From positions 3,534,001 through 3,598,000 of the forward strand of contig JACONQ010000003.1 in the NCBI GenBank assembly GCA_014281115.1: DNA of 64,000 nt, given 5' to 3'. This document shows positions 1-9,570 of this stretch, piece by piece; position 1 is the first letter of the stretch, and every line of letters starts with the position of its first letter. A program made the translations under genes and the position numbers. Under the pieces are notes generated by a model, which was not told the DNA's origin, did no database searches, and was given only the letters and a program-made list of their open reading frames with translations. This DNA comes from Laburnicola sp. R22_1 (Eukaryota > Ascomycota > Dothideomycetes > Pleosporales > Didymosphaeriaceae).

Positions 1-211
1 ACTGACAAGGGCTTCTGACGCTGAGCCCTGCAAATAGATGCTTGGTGAGCAAGGTTTGGTCAGAAAATTTGAAATGCTCCTCCGTACAGCAGACTAAATG
101 TAATAACGGTTAAAGTCGAAGTGTATAAGATCCCTCATTTTCAAGTATCCCAAATGCAGGGACAGCCAAAAAATAAAAAGTACGCGAGGGAATTTAATGC
201 CCAGGGGTTGC

Positions 212-654
212 TTAGGCGTCGGGGGCGTCGGAGCCACCGTCGATGTCGCTGCAGATGCAAGGGACGTCTCTAACAATATCACAATGGTTAGACGGTGGAA
301 TATCCAAATAGAAGCTGTACATACCCGGTGGTGCAGAACCCGTTAATATGGCCCTGCTGCTGGCACTGGGTGCGGCAGGCCGACTGCGACTCGCAGTCAA
401 TCACACAAAGAGGAAGGCTGGCAGAGTTGCCAGGAAGGCTGGCAGAGTCGCTATGATTGGGATGGCGTGTTAGCATTGGTTCTTGCGGGTTGCATCCGAA
501 AGCAAAGTATTTACAGGAAGAGGCAACGCTGAACGCCATCAGTGCTCTGAGGGCAGGATGCACGGAGAGCTGCGCCGCACAAATCGTTGGAAAGCGGGTT
601 CTGGGCGGCAGCCAACGCGGACAGGAGAGCAACGAGGATGGTAGTGAACTGCAT
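212..654 (-). CDS. Defensin-like cysteine-rich secreted peptide, left copy
   Basis: Three-exon gene model on the minus strand: exons 515-654, 325-450 and 212-269, introns 451-514 (64 nt) and 270-324 (55 nt). It encodes about 107 residues and is identical to the right-arm copy, where the motifs are described in detail. It reads outward, away from the transposon nest. Base composition is balanced and there are no premature stops, unlike everything from 1.7 kb inward. The start ATG at 654-652 was chosen because it opens directly into a signal peptide and lies about 130 bases below a TATA box. Function is inferred from cysteine spacing only. Confidence 0.72.
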
Positions 655-786
655 TGTAGCGGTAGGTTGGAAATTTGAGCTGGGAAGCTTTAGAGCTGGA
701 ATTTGATAAAGACTGAAGAGTGTTGGAATGATGATGCTGTTGATGATGATGAGGGAAAGAGACGTGATTGAGAAGAAGGAGATGCG

Positions 787-795
787 ATATTTATA
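787..795 (-). promoter_or_regulatory. TATA box of left defensin-like gene
   Basis: Reverse complement of the TATAAATAT element of the right copy, about 130 bases upstream of the ATG. A pyrimidine-rich tract lies between it and the start codon, a usual layout for well expressed fungal genes. Confidence 0.55.
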
Positions 796-1574
796 ATCTT
801 TGGCCCTTTGCTGTAGAGTGGCTGCAGTCCGTAGTCCGCAGTCCGTCTTTCCATGCATGACTCTTTTGGAGCTGTGTATCTGGTTTCACATTTATACACG
901 ACTCCAAAGCACGGGCTGCGTTTCATATGCGATATATAGTCTAGAATCCGGCCACCTTCTGCCACTAACTTCTTTACCTTGGCCTATTTTTAGCGTTACT
1001 AGTATAGCCATGAACACACGCTTATGCTTAATGCCAACTTCTTAGTACATCGGGCCTTTATCGAGAATGAGCTAGACCTTATAACGGCCGTGGTGAGCGC
1101 TACGGAGCAGTTCAACGCCAATTTTAATGGCTTTCCCATACGTATCTATTCAACCCTAAGAAGCATTTCCTGCCACGTTCTGGTGGGGATTGTCTCCTTT
1201 GAGAAGGCTTTTCATAAGGCGCTCTGTGGTGGCTATCGCGGTGGTGGACGAGGAACAGTAGGCCAGAGAGGCGTCTTTGCAGACTGGTCTCTTCGTCCCA
1301 GTATTTGGGCAAAATAAGGCTTGTGGGGTGTCTTTGCCGCTTGGATGGAAGTGTAGTGCCAGAAGGCAGAGGTGCAATCGCCGGTCAGCTCCAGTACGAG
1401 GCACCCTAAGGCCAAGATGGTGGGAAGTATTCGTCCTTTCTTGCCGCGGCGCCAGCTGTCTTTGCTGTCTCAGTGTCAAGATGCCTACAGAAGGACCAAA
1501 AGGCTGCGCCATGCGCATGGTAGTAGGGGGTTAAGGCAGGGCTGTGCACTGATATGCATAGGCGGTTAAGCATA
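796..1574. other. Non-RIPed segment upstream of defensin-like gene
   Basis: About 0.8 kb with balanced base composition and normal CpA content; it also exists at 60148-60926. Several open frames of 60-120 codons overlap here on both strands, but none combines an ATG, a recognisable motif and splice signals, and they overlap each other in conflicting frames. It includes the upstream promoter region of the defensin-like gene. It could hold an exon of an intron-rich gene that I cannot delimit. Confidence 0.5.
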
Positions 1575-1715
1575 ATGGAGAGGGCGTGTCGCTCTAAGAG
1601 CTATGCATAAGGCTGCCTGCAGTGCGGCGGTCTCATGCGCTTCATTAAGGCCAGACTATCCATGAGGCTGAAGTGCCGCAACCTTGGCTGCGACGAAGTG
1701 TGTGTGGCGAAATAG
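1575..1715 (+). pseudogene. Short zinc-ribbon-like reading frame, left copy
   Basis: A 46-codon frame starts with ATG at 1575 and ends at TAG 1713-1715, directly against the TA target of transposon A. Codon 12 is TAA, which could be a mutated CAA. Downstream of it the cysteines are spaced C-x2-C-x16-C-x4-C-x3-C, with a Gly-Gly pair after the second Cys. That resembles a four-Cys zinc ribbon (for example topoisomerase-type C4 modules), but the length is minimal and no family can be assigned. It may be a remnant of a longer gene cut by A, or a chance frame. Confidence 0.25.
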
Positions 1716-1717
1716 TA

Positions 1718-3831
1718 CCGTGTCCGTGCGCGTAATGCCCGGATTCGCGTAATGCGCACCCCAACACCACAACAGCTCTACAACAAACAAGGCTGTAGAG
1801 CCACATACTGTGGTTATTATTATAAGATTTTTTTAGTGGAGTGCTATATTGATACCTGCGATCAACTTGCGCTATTTGTATCTACTTAGAAGCTTAATGT
1901 TGCGGCCACGCTGCGTAGTCTTGGGTGGAGCTACTAATGCGGCACCTAAGGCCTCCTTAGTAGCCACAGCGTCAACTATACGTTTCTAACGCTTATTGCT
2001 TTGTGTAGATAGCTGCGAGGCCTTTCTCTTACCCTTTTGGGCAGATTGTAGAGCTTTTGCTGCGTTATAAGCCTCCTTTTCGCGAGCGCGCTCTACTGCC
2101 TTCTTAGCCCTCTCCTTCTCCCTGGCTACCTTGGCTGCCTTCTGCGCCACACGCTTCTCCTCTGCAATTTTCTCCTTGTAGAGCTTAGCTGCCTTCCTTA
2201 ACTTAGCTGTCTTAGCTTTTTAAAGCTTCTGCTCCTTCTCCTCTTGCTTTTTTATAGACTAACGTACGCGAGCCTCCCTAACCTTCCTTGGTGACTAGAA
2301 GACTGCTCCCCCATAGTACTCTTGACGTTGTTGAAGATCTAGAGGCTTGCCCTTCTTACTACGCTTCTTTTTAGTAGCAAGAGCTTCTCTTAACCTAGTA
2401 TTCTTGTAGGAGAGCAGCTAAACTTTAGCTGAGATATAGTGGAGTGAGCGACTAAGCTTCTGTGCGTCCTTCCTACTCTATTACTCTGTAGCTCGTACAA
2501 GTCGGTCTAGTTCGCGCCAGTTATCTCCACTAAGAACTAACTTAGAGCTCTCTTGTAATTCTTAGTTATTATCCTGGGTTATTTTCTTAAATCTTTTAAG
2601 TATAACCTCTGGGTTAAATAGTAATATACCAGTTGCTTTAAAAGACTTAAATATCGTCTCCTCCTTAAAGGAGCTCGTCCACGCCTTCTAGAAAAGGGGG
2701 AAGAAGTCGCCTTTCTTAATTGGGACTAGGCCTTGGCTCTTTTAGAGGTGGGTTGTAACCTTAATTAAGTACGCTAATAAGAGAGGCTTAAAGAGCACTA
2801 TATTAAGTGGCTAAAGCGTATATATTAAATAAGGCGAAAGTATAGCCAGAAGGATCTTATTCTAATTACAGTACTTAATAAAATTAATAGTAATATGTAA
2901 TCTATAGCTGTTAAGAATAAGTAGCCTATATAATCGCTGTGTCTTAGCCTTAGTGTAGCGATTAAATACCTGTTTAAGCCAGGCAAGGCCAAGATTATTG
3001 TTAGTCTAGCCTAAGGGTAAAGAGCTAATGTGTACGCTGTGCGTTTCTACCTTAATATCGCTAACCCAGCTTAGTTGTATATCCTTGTTAGTAGACTAAT
3101 AGATAAGGCTAAGTGGTAAGACTAATCTATTAGCGCAGACGCACGCTAGGATAGTAATCTATTCATAAGAGCTATCTTAAAGAGCTACTCTGACTTCTTT
3201 CCGTTCCTATATTCGCCTGCTAAACACTCTTTTTAATCTACTAATAATACTAATAAGAAAGCCCTTTTATCCATATTATATATATAACAAGGCTTAATAT
3301 TATATTTCTTAATCTTGCTACCTAGAAGATTAAAATATAGGCTGTATTTATCTCCTAAGTTAGCTTAGTGACAATTACTATCCATACTAACTGTCTACTA
3401 AGAGATTAGATAAATACTATATTAGTTAATAAAGCGCGTAACCTAGCTCTTACTTACTAGCTCTTTAGCTATTATTAATACAAAATTTTGTATTATCTCT
3501 TTTATAGGTAGTAAGTAACACGCTATAAGTTTCTCTATATATTTAATAAGCTCTGCCTCTTACTATAGAGTAAGCTTTTGTTAGTTAATACTCTTAGACG
3601 CGTATAATTATATTTTAGCCTTATGTCTTCGTATGAGAGTAGAGCGCTACACACTATACTTTTTCGCTATTTTTATATAAGAGAATTGTTTATTAGGTTC
3701 TAGCGACTCTATTTTAGTAAGCGTGTCGTTAATTAGAGCCATATTAGTGGAGTTATTAGGTGTTAAAGTTTAACTTATTTTGTGTTAGGGTGCGTATTAC
3801 GCAAACCTACGCATTACGCGTATAGACATAT
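1718..3831 (-). mobile_element. Pogo/Fot1-type DNA transposon A, left copy
   Basis: 2114 bp with TA on both sides (1716-1717 and 3832-3833). Terminal inverted repeats are about 45 bp: the left begins CCGTGTCCGTGCGCGTAATG and the right, reversed, ATATGTCTATACGCGTAATG, continuing with similarity through the GCGCACCCCAACAC part. TA target and DDE transposase place it in the Tc1/mariner-pogo superfamily, Fot1-like branch. The transposase is on the minus strand. The outer end is less mutated than the inner end. Confidence 0.85.
1872..3741 (-). pseudogene. Pogo-type transposase of element A, broken, left copy
   Basis: Remnant of a transposase of about 620 codons, identical to the right-arm copy at 57981-59850. 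In order: an N-terminal helix-turn-helix (Ser-Tyr-Ile-Lys-Ile-Ala-Lys-Lys-Tyr pattern), a DDE_1 nuclease domain containing the Met-Asp-Lys-Lys-Gly-Phe region and the Leu-Gln-Pro-Leu-Asn block, then the Gly-Ile-Leu..Asn-Pro-Glu segment, and a Lys/Ala/Glu-rich probable coiled-coil tail. Many codons for Gln and Trp are TAA/TAG, and at least two frameshifts occur (before the DDE core and before the Lys-rich tail). It would have cut and pasted A at TA sites; it cannot be functional now. Confidence 0.82.
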
Positions 3832-3837
3832 TAATTA

Positions 3838-5938
3838 CCAAAATACACGACCCTACCAAATACACGGTTTTAAAAAATCCACATAGTTTATTAACGCTTA
3901 TAACTTTACTAATATTAATACTATAGAGGCCGCGCTAACAGCAATCGAAAGCTTGCCAGCAGGCGAAAGCCTAATTACACTAAAATTGCCAAATTATTTA
4001 GCGTTAAGCAATTAACTTTATCGCGGCGCGTGCGCGAGATTAATAAAAGCCACATAGAGAGGGCAAATAAGCAGAAATTTCTTAACACTATATAAGAAAA
4101 AGAGCTTATAAACTATATATATAAGCTTAATAAGAGAGGCCTACCTTCTATAAAGCAAATAATCTAAAAATTTGCAATAGAAATAAATAGAAAAGAGCTA
4201 GGCTGAAACTAGATTGAGCGCTTTATTGCCCGCAATAATATTAAGCTTATATTATAATAGACTACTAGTATTAACGCCTGTCGTCACCGCGCTAATTCTG
4301 CTACTAAATACGCCTTATACTTTAAACTTTTAGGCGACAAAATAACCTAGTACGATATCGACAGTCGCCATATATACAATATGGATAAAAAAGGGTTCCT
4401 TATTAGAGTGCTTACTAAGATAAAAAGAGTGTTCTCGCGATAGCTATATAAGCAGGGCCCTTATAAGCAAATATTCCAGGACAGCAATAGAGAGTGGGTA
4501 ACAATAATTGCCTATATTTATGCTAATAGCACCTCGCTAACGCTAGCCTTAATTTATTAAGCTACTATAGGTAATATACAAGACTTATAGCTTTAAGATT
4601 TTAATTCGCAACACTATAAGACCTTTTTTTACAAGCTTATTAAGTAGGTAAACTAATAATAAAATTAGTTTAGCGTGGCTTAAACAAGTATTTAATCGCG
4701 AGACTAAGAAGAAAGCTCGTAGGGAGTACTAACTACTTATACTTAATAGGTATAGGTCTTATATTACCATGCAATTTATTACGTACTGCGATAATAACAA
4801 AATACTTCTTATAACCTTTCTACTATACGCTACCCACACTTTCTAGCCTCTTAATGTAGCGATGTTTAAGCCTCTAAGTATGGCGTATATAAGAGAGCTC
4901 TTAGAGTTTATATATAACTACTAGGGCCTCTTAGTAATTACTAAACGCGACTTTTATCGACTTTTTAACGTCTTCTAGCAAAGGGCCTTTTAAGAAATAA
5001 TAATACTTAAAGCTTTTAAGTATACTAGGTTGTTACCTTGTAACCCAAACACTATACTTAAGAAGTTTATCGCAAAGTACAAGAGCCCTTCCTTAAGTTA
5101 GAGTAGCTTATTAAACCTCTCTAATTCTGATTAGCGTAAAGTACAGCAAATACTAAAGGATATTATTACAGAGAACCACGCTAAGGAGCGTAAATAGCTA
5201 TCGCAAAGTTATTATAAGCTTAAGATTAAATATAGGATTCTTTAACACTAATATAATAGGCTTAAGCAAGCTTTTATTAATAAGACGAGCCGCCATTAAC
5301 GTGGCAAGCCTCTTCTACTTAATAAATCTAATAATTAGCATAGTAGTGCCGTATTTTACTTACCTAGTAAAGTTTATAGGGCCTATAAGAGACAGAAGCA
5401 AATTAAGACTAATAAAAAGCTTTAATAACAATAACTCTTAGAGGCTTAACACTAAAGGCTTCTTAAAAAGCAGAAGAAACAAGCTCTTAAAGAGGAGAGA
5501 GCTTGCGTATATTTGGCGGCGCGAGAACTAAAGGCGCAAGCAAAAGAGGCCAAGACTACTAAGCGAGCTAAAAGCTACTTTAAAAGCAGCTTAAAAAGCA
5601 ACTTAAAGGTAATATACAATTGTCTAAAAGGGTAATTAATAGAGCCTTAACCCTTATACACTAAAAAATAAGCTCTTAAGAGACCTAAGGCTACTATTAT
5701 TAATTAAGAGCCCACTAGAGAGAGGGTGCCCTTACCCGCCAGAGCCACGTGCACCTGTACTGTATAGCTCTCACAGCGTTATTGTAAGTAATTTATTATT
5801 ACGCAATAGTTTTATATGTTCCTACAAGTACTACTACAAAAATCTAGTAATTTTACTATATATTTAGCGTTGTATAGGTTTTAAAGTGTTGCCCTTAGTA
5901 GTAGTAAAAACGTGCATTTAGTGGGTCCGTGCATTTGG
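3838..5938 (+). mobile_element. Pogo/Fot1-type DNA transposon B, left copy
   Basis: 2101 bp flanked by TA (3836-3837, 5939-5940). Inverted ends: left CCAAAATACACGACCCTACC, right reversed CCAAATGCACGGACCCACTA, with internal sub-repeats (AAATACACGG / AAATGCACGT). It is orientated opposite to A and lies only 6 bp from it. Replacements between the two ends are C/T and G/A, as expected from RIP. Confidence 0.85.
3915..5710 (+). pseudogene. Pogo-type transposase of element B, broken, left copy
   Basis: Fot1/pogo transposase remnant on the plus strand. A helix-turn-helix (Asn-Tyr-Thr-Lys-Ile-Ala-Lys-Leu-Phe) is followed by the Pro-Ser-Ile-Lys-Gln-Ile-Ile block, the Ile-Tyr-Asn-Met-Asp-Lys-Lys-Gly-Phe segment carrying the first expected catalytic Asp, the Arg-Glu-Trp-Val-Thr strand, the Pro-Leu-Asn-Val-Ala-Met-Phe-Lys-Pro-Leu block, and a Lys-rich tail. 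More than 30 codons read TAA/TAG where family members have Gln or Trp. A frameshift near the N-terminus separates the first residues from the helix-turn-helix. A clear ATG is not visible (ATA at the likely place), so the start is approximate. Confidence 0.8.
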
Positions 5939-6371
5939 TAGTAAAATATAGTAGCTAATACACGCTATTACCTTATGCATGCGTACTAATACGGCGCCCT
6001 ATTTTTAACGCAATATATCTTTACTACTATGAACCTAATTAATGCCGCAATTAAAGTAATTAAATCGCGCGAGCTAGGAGAAGATTTCTTATACTAATAA
6101 TACACTATCAAGTTTGGTGTTAATTAATCTACGTTAAGTCGCCAGTATAGATGCGTTACTTACCGTGCCAAGACAGTTAGTACACAGAGACAGTCAATGC
6201 GCGCCCTAAAATAATTGCTCGGCTAGCAATATAAGGCTACTAAGCCACCCATAATTAATATTATTATAAGATTTTCTAGAGTTAAGGTCTCCTATGCCTA
6301 TAGATAATTGCTAGCTACTTAGATTATAGATATCTACTTAGTGTTCTAATTATATAGCCACTACGCAATAA

Positions 6372-8500
6372 TATTATTAATAGCGTAAATGTCGCCATAT
6401 TAATGTGTATAGGTGCTAGCGTAGATTTTTTCTTCTTTATAACCTTATAAGTAGCTTTTAAAGCTTTCTAACTTTTCTTTTTAGTAATTTTAAGATCTTC
6501 TTAAAGTTATTGTTAAGCCTTATAGGCCTATTAATAAAGGCGTTGCTTAGTAGCCTGCTTAGCTCTCTCTTTAGTGTGCGTATTTCTAGCTACTACTTAT
6601 ATAACGCGCCTCTCCTATAGTAAATAAGCTTTAAGCTATTTATTAGCTTTCTATATCTCTTATTACTAACTTTTTTAGAGTTGTAATTATTTCTTTTAGG
6701 CCTCTTATTAGCTAAGAGAACTGCGCGCTCTTTATACTTAAGTAGGTAACTAGAAAATAGCTTCTCTATGCTACTCCTTAGGTTACTCTAAGGGCAAAGT
6801 CTTGCCTTTTATTTAATACTATTTCTAGTTTGTAAGAGCTTCTTAGAGACCTTAGTTTTTATACTCTAAGAGTTGCTTTTATATAAATATTAAGTGTATT
6901 ATTTAGCTAAGCTTACGCGACTTCTCTATTGCTAGATTCTTTATAGTAGAGCGCAATAGTCGCTCTATTTTACGCTAATCTAATACACTAAGTACTAAGA
7001 TAGAGCGTTTTAGTAATTTTAGCTCTAGTAAAGTCTTTTTATTAAACCTTTTAAGAATAGGTGTAAGATCTAGTAGTAAGATACCTATACACTTAAAAGC
7101 TTTAGTAATTAATTATAGTATAACTAATATTATCTAGGCCTTCTAAAAGAGTGTAAAGAAGTCTCTTTTGGTAATTATTAATAGTTCTTAGCTCCTATAA
7201 AGATATATGAAGAGCTTATTAGAGTAGGTAGTAGAGAGAGACTTAAATACGCAGATATTAAGAGACTATAGCGTATAAGTTATATAAGAAGGAAATATTA
7301 TAAGGAGGATTTTATTCTAGTTATAGTAGTTAATAAAATTTATAGTAATATAAAATCTATGGCTATTAAGAATTAGAAGTTATTATACTTATTAAACTTT
7401 CTCCCTTATATAGTAATTAAATATCTATTTTAGCCATTAAAGACCTATCTTATTATTTAACTAGCTAGAAGTTAATAAGGTAATAAAGACTCTATAAGAG
7501 TTAATGTTAATTTCTTTAACCCAGCTTAATTATAGAGTTGCGACGTTAGATTTATAGATTAGTATTAGATTAATAGTAGATCTATTAGCGCATATATATG
7601 CGATAAGCAAGATCTATTCATAGCTACTATTCTATATAGATTGCCTTACTTCGCGACTCTTATATAGAGGCCTATTAAAGATTCTTTTTAAGCGGCTAGT
7701 AATACTAAGGAGGAAGCCTTTCCTATCTATATTATAGTAGTAATAAGGCTCTATACTATACTTTACAATCTTCTTATACAGAAGCTTAAAGTAGAGCTTA
7801 TATTTTATCTCTAAATTAGTACTATAGTAATTACTATTAATTCTAGTTATTAGATAGATAGGTACTATAAATTATAGTAAATGTGTAAGTCTAATTATAT
7901 GGCCTCCTTATAATAAAATTACTATAAATTACACTAATGAGGCTGGCGTATAGTAATTACTAAAGTGGGACTAATAGACTAATTAATAGCTTATAGATTA
8001 ACCTGGGAGTTATTTAGCGCGACGCTAAGCCCCTTTAGGAAGGACAACGTCTTGGCACTAGATAGACACCTCGCATATAGCTAAGCTTCTCTAACACAAT
8101 TAATTATCTTAACTATAATCTATTTTATATATTAAAGATATCTTTATATCTAATACTAGTTATCTAGCGTAATATTAAGGCGTCGCTATTACGCTTAATA
8201 AGGCGATTAACCTAGAATATACTTCTATTCTTTTAAGTAATATAGAACGCAAAGTTCTATATTATTTACTGTATAGAAGGAAGGCTATATTTAGTATAGT
8301 GTTATATATAGTGTAGAAGCTTAGATTCTTATTATTAGCTAAGATTTTGCTATTTATTATACTGTGTTACACGTAACTAAGTAATGCGTCTATGCTAGCA
8401 ACTTAATATAGATTTATTAACACTAAACTTAATAGCGTATTATTAATATAAGAAATTTTCTTCTAGCTTGTATAATTTAATTGCTTTAATGATAGTATTA
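6372..8500 (-). pseudogene. Pogo-type transposase of element C, broken, left copy
   Basis: Minus-strand transposase remnant of the same broad family as A and B. The N-terminal helix-turn-helix lies at about 8300-8500, the Tyr-Asn-Ile-Asp-x-Lys-Gly-Phe segment with the first catalytic Asp near 7720, the Leu-Gln-Pro-Leu-Asn block near 7250, and the Lys/Gln-rich tail at about 6420-6900. Nonsense codons are numerous. The inner half differs from the right-arm copy by many C/T and G/A changes, while the tail half is almost identical. The foreign 305 bp segment splits the region between the DNA-binding and nuclease domains. Confidence 0.72.
7851..8155. mobile_element. 305 bp insertion with 8 bp target duplication
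   Basis: The octamer CTAGTTAT occurs on both sides (7843-7850 and 8156-8163), and the right-arm copy of C has only one such site and no intervening sequence. An 8 bp duplication is typical of hAT-superfamily insertions. The ends show only a weak inverted similarity (TAGATA). No coding capacity is visible, so this fits a small non-autonomous hAT-like element (MITE). Confidence 0.6.
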
Positions 8501-8599
8501 TTTAGGTCTACATTAGTAAAAATATATTATATTAAAGATAGAGCGCTATATTAGTGTGCGTGTATAAGGTAATAGTGTGTATTAGCTACTAAGATATAG

Positions 8600-9570
8600 T
8601 AGAACTTACTAGAGTTAAAATATTATAGTATCTAGATATTTAATATATTAATAACACAAAATGTAGAGAGAAACTTTATAGACTATAGTCTCCTACATTT
8701 TTTAGACTATTCTAGACTAGCTAGGTTCTTATAGTGGATATATAGGGCTATAATAGGACGCGCTATTAGAGTGGGCGAGTTTGCGTGCATATTTTATAAT
8801 TTTAAAAATAGCCTACTATAGTAATAGTAAAATATTGTAGAGGTAAAAGTACTTAACTAAAGTAAGAGAGTAGTGTAGATCTTAGTTATATACTTTAGCA
8901 CTAGTATTAAATAAAGGGTATAGTTAAGAGTTATTAGAGAAATATAGTAGATTAGAGCTAAGTAAGTTAAGGCTATAAAGGTGGGTGTAAAAGGATTAGC
9001 TAAAGTCTAGTATAATAACTACTACTACCTCTACCTCTACTTATTATTAGTGGTATTTATCTCTTACACTCTAGAATATATTATAGTTAATATATAGTAT
9101 ATTACACTAATTAAGAAAGGTTTATCTTTTATTACTAATTAGTTATATCTCTAGTATACTTTTCTAACCTAAGTCTACTAAGATATTTTATAAGCTACTA
9201 CTATTATACCTATAAGCTTTGCCACACCTATACTATATACGCGTTATACTAGTTAGTTTATATTAGATACTATTAACTACTCTCTACTCTTTCTTATATA
9301 CTCTCTTATAGTAGTAGTAAGTCTACTATATAAGAGCCTTCTAGTAGATACTATTCTAGATAGTGTCTAGTACTAGCTTTTTATAGCGGTATCTTTTGTA
9401 ATGCTAAGCCCTCTCTAATTAGTATAGAAATATAGAGCACTAGAGAGCGATAATAAGGAGGACCTAGTAGTGCACCCTAGTTAGAAATAATAGAGAAGAA
9501 GCTATAGCGCTAGTTAGAAGAAAGATAAAATAAATACTATATTTGTGTATATAATACCTAGATTCGTGTA
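8600..9570. other. AT-rich RIPed sequence without recognised gene
   Basis: About 1 kb between C and D1. It has no counterpart beside the right-arm copy of C, so it lies outside the inverted repeat. Base composition is RIP-like. A plus-strand frame at about 9100-9540 is relatively open, but low complexity (Leu/Ile/Tyr/Ser) and I recognise no domain. No terminal repeats were found. Confidence 0.4.

Larger units (their letters stand above)
1..7150. repeat. Left arm of large inverted repeat
   Basis: This segment is the reverse complement of 54572-61721, with position x pairing with 61722-x. Base 1 already pairs, so the arm may extend beyond the window. Every place I compared matched exactly up to about 6985; the first difference I noticed is a C/T at 6986, and from about 7150 differences become frequent. 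The arm contains the defensin-like gene, transposons A and B and part of C. The inner end has no sharp border; it fades inside element C. Confidence 0.93.
5943..8599 (-). mobile_element. Pogo-type DNA transposon C, left copy with insertion
   Basis: Approximately 2.66 kb. Both ends carry an inverted repeat of about 215 bp (5950-6165 against about 8380-8590) beginning TAGCTAATACACGCTATTAC. This repeat reaches into the coding sequence, so the start of the transposase gene is present in reverse orientation at the 3' end too. The right end is followed by TA (8600-8601). The copy is interrupted by a 305 bp insertion at 7851-8155. The left end abuts B's TA target. Confidence 0.75.

Noticed and set aside
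94..1569. A dozen overlapping open frames of 60-120 codons on both strands, repeated at 60153-61628
   Set aside because: Most are shadows around the exons of the defensin-like gene and its promoter; they conflict in frame, lack motifs and are kept only because this segment is not RIPed.
8600..9540. Partly open plus-strand frame
   Set aside because: Low-complexity translation with no motif; openness is expected because RIP removes TGA codons and GC-rich codons.
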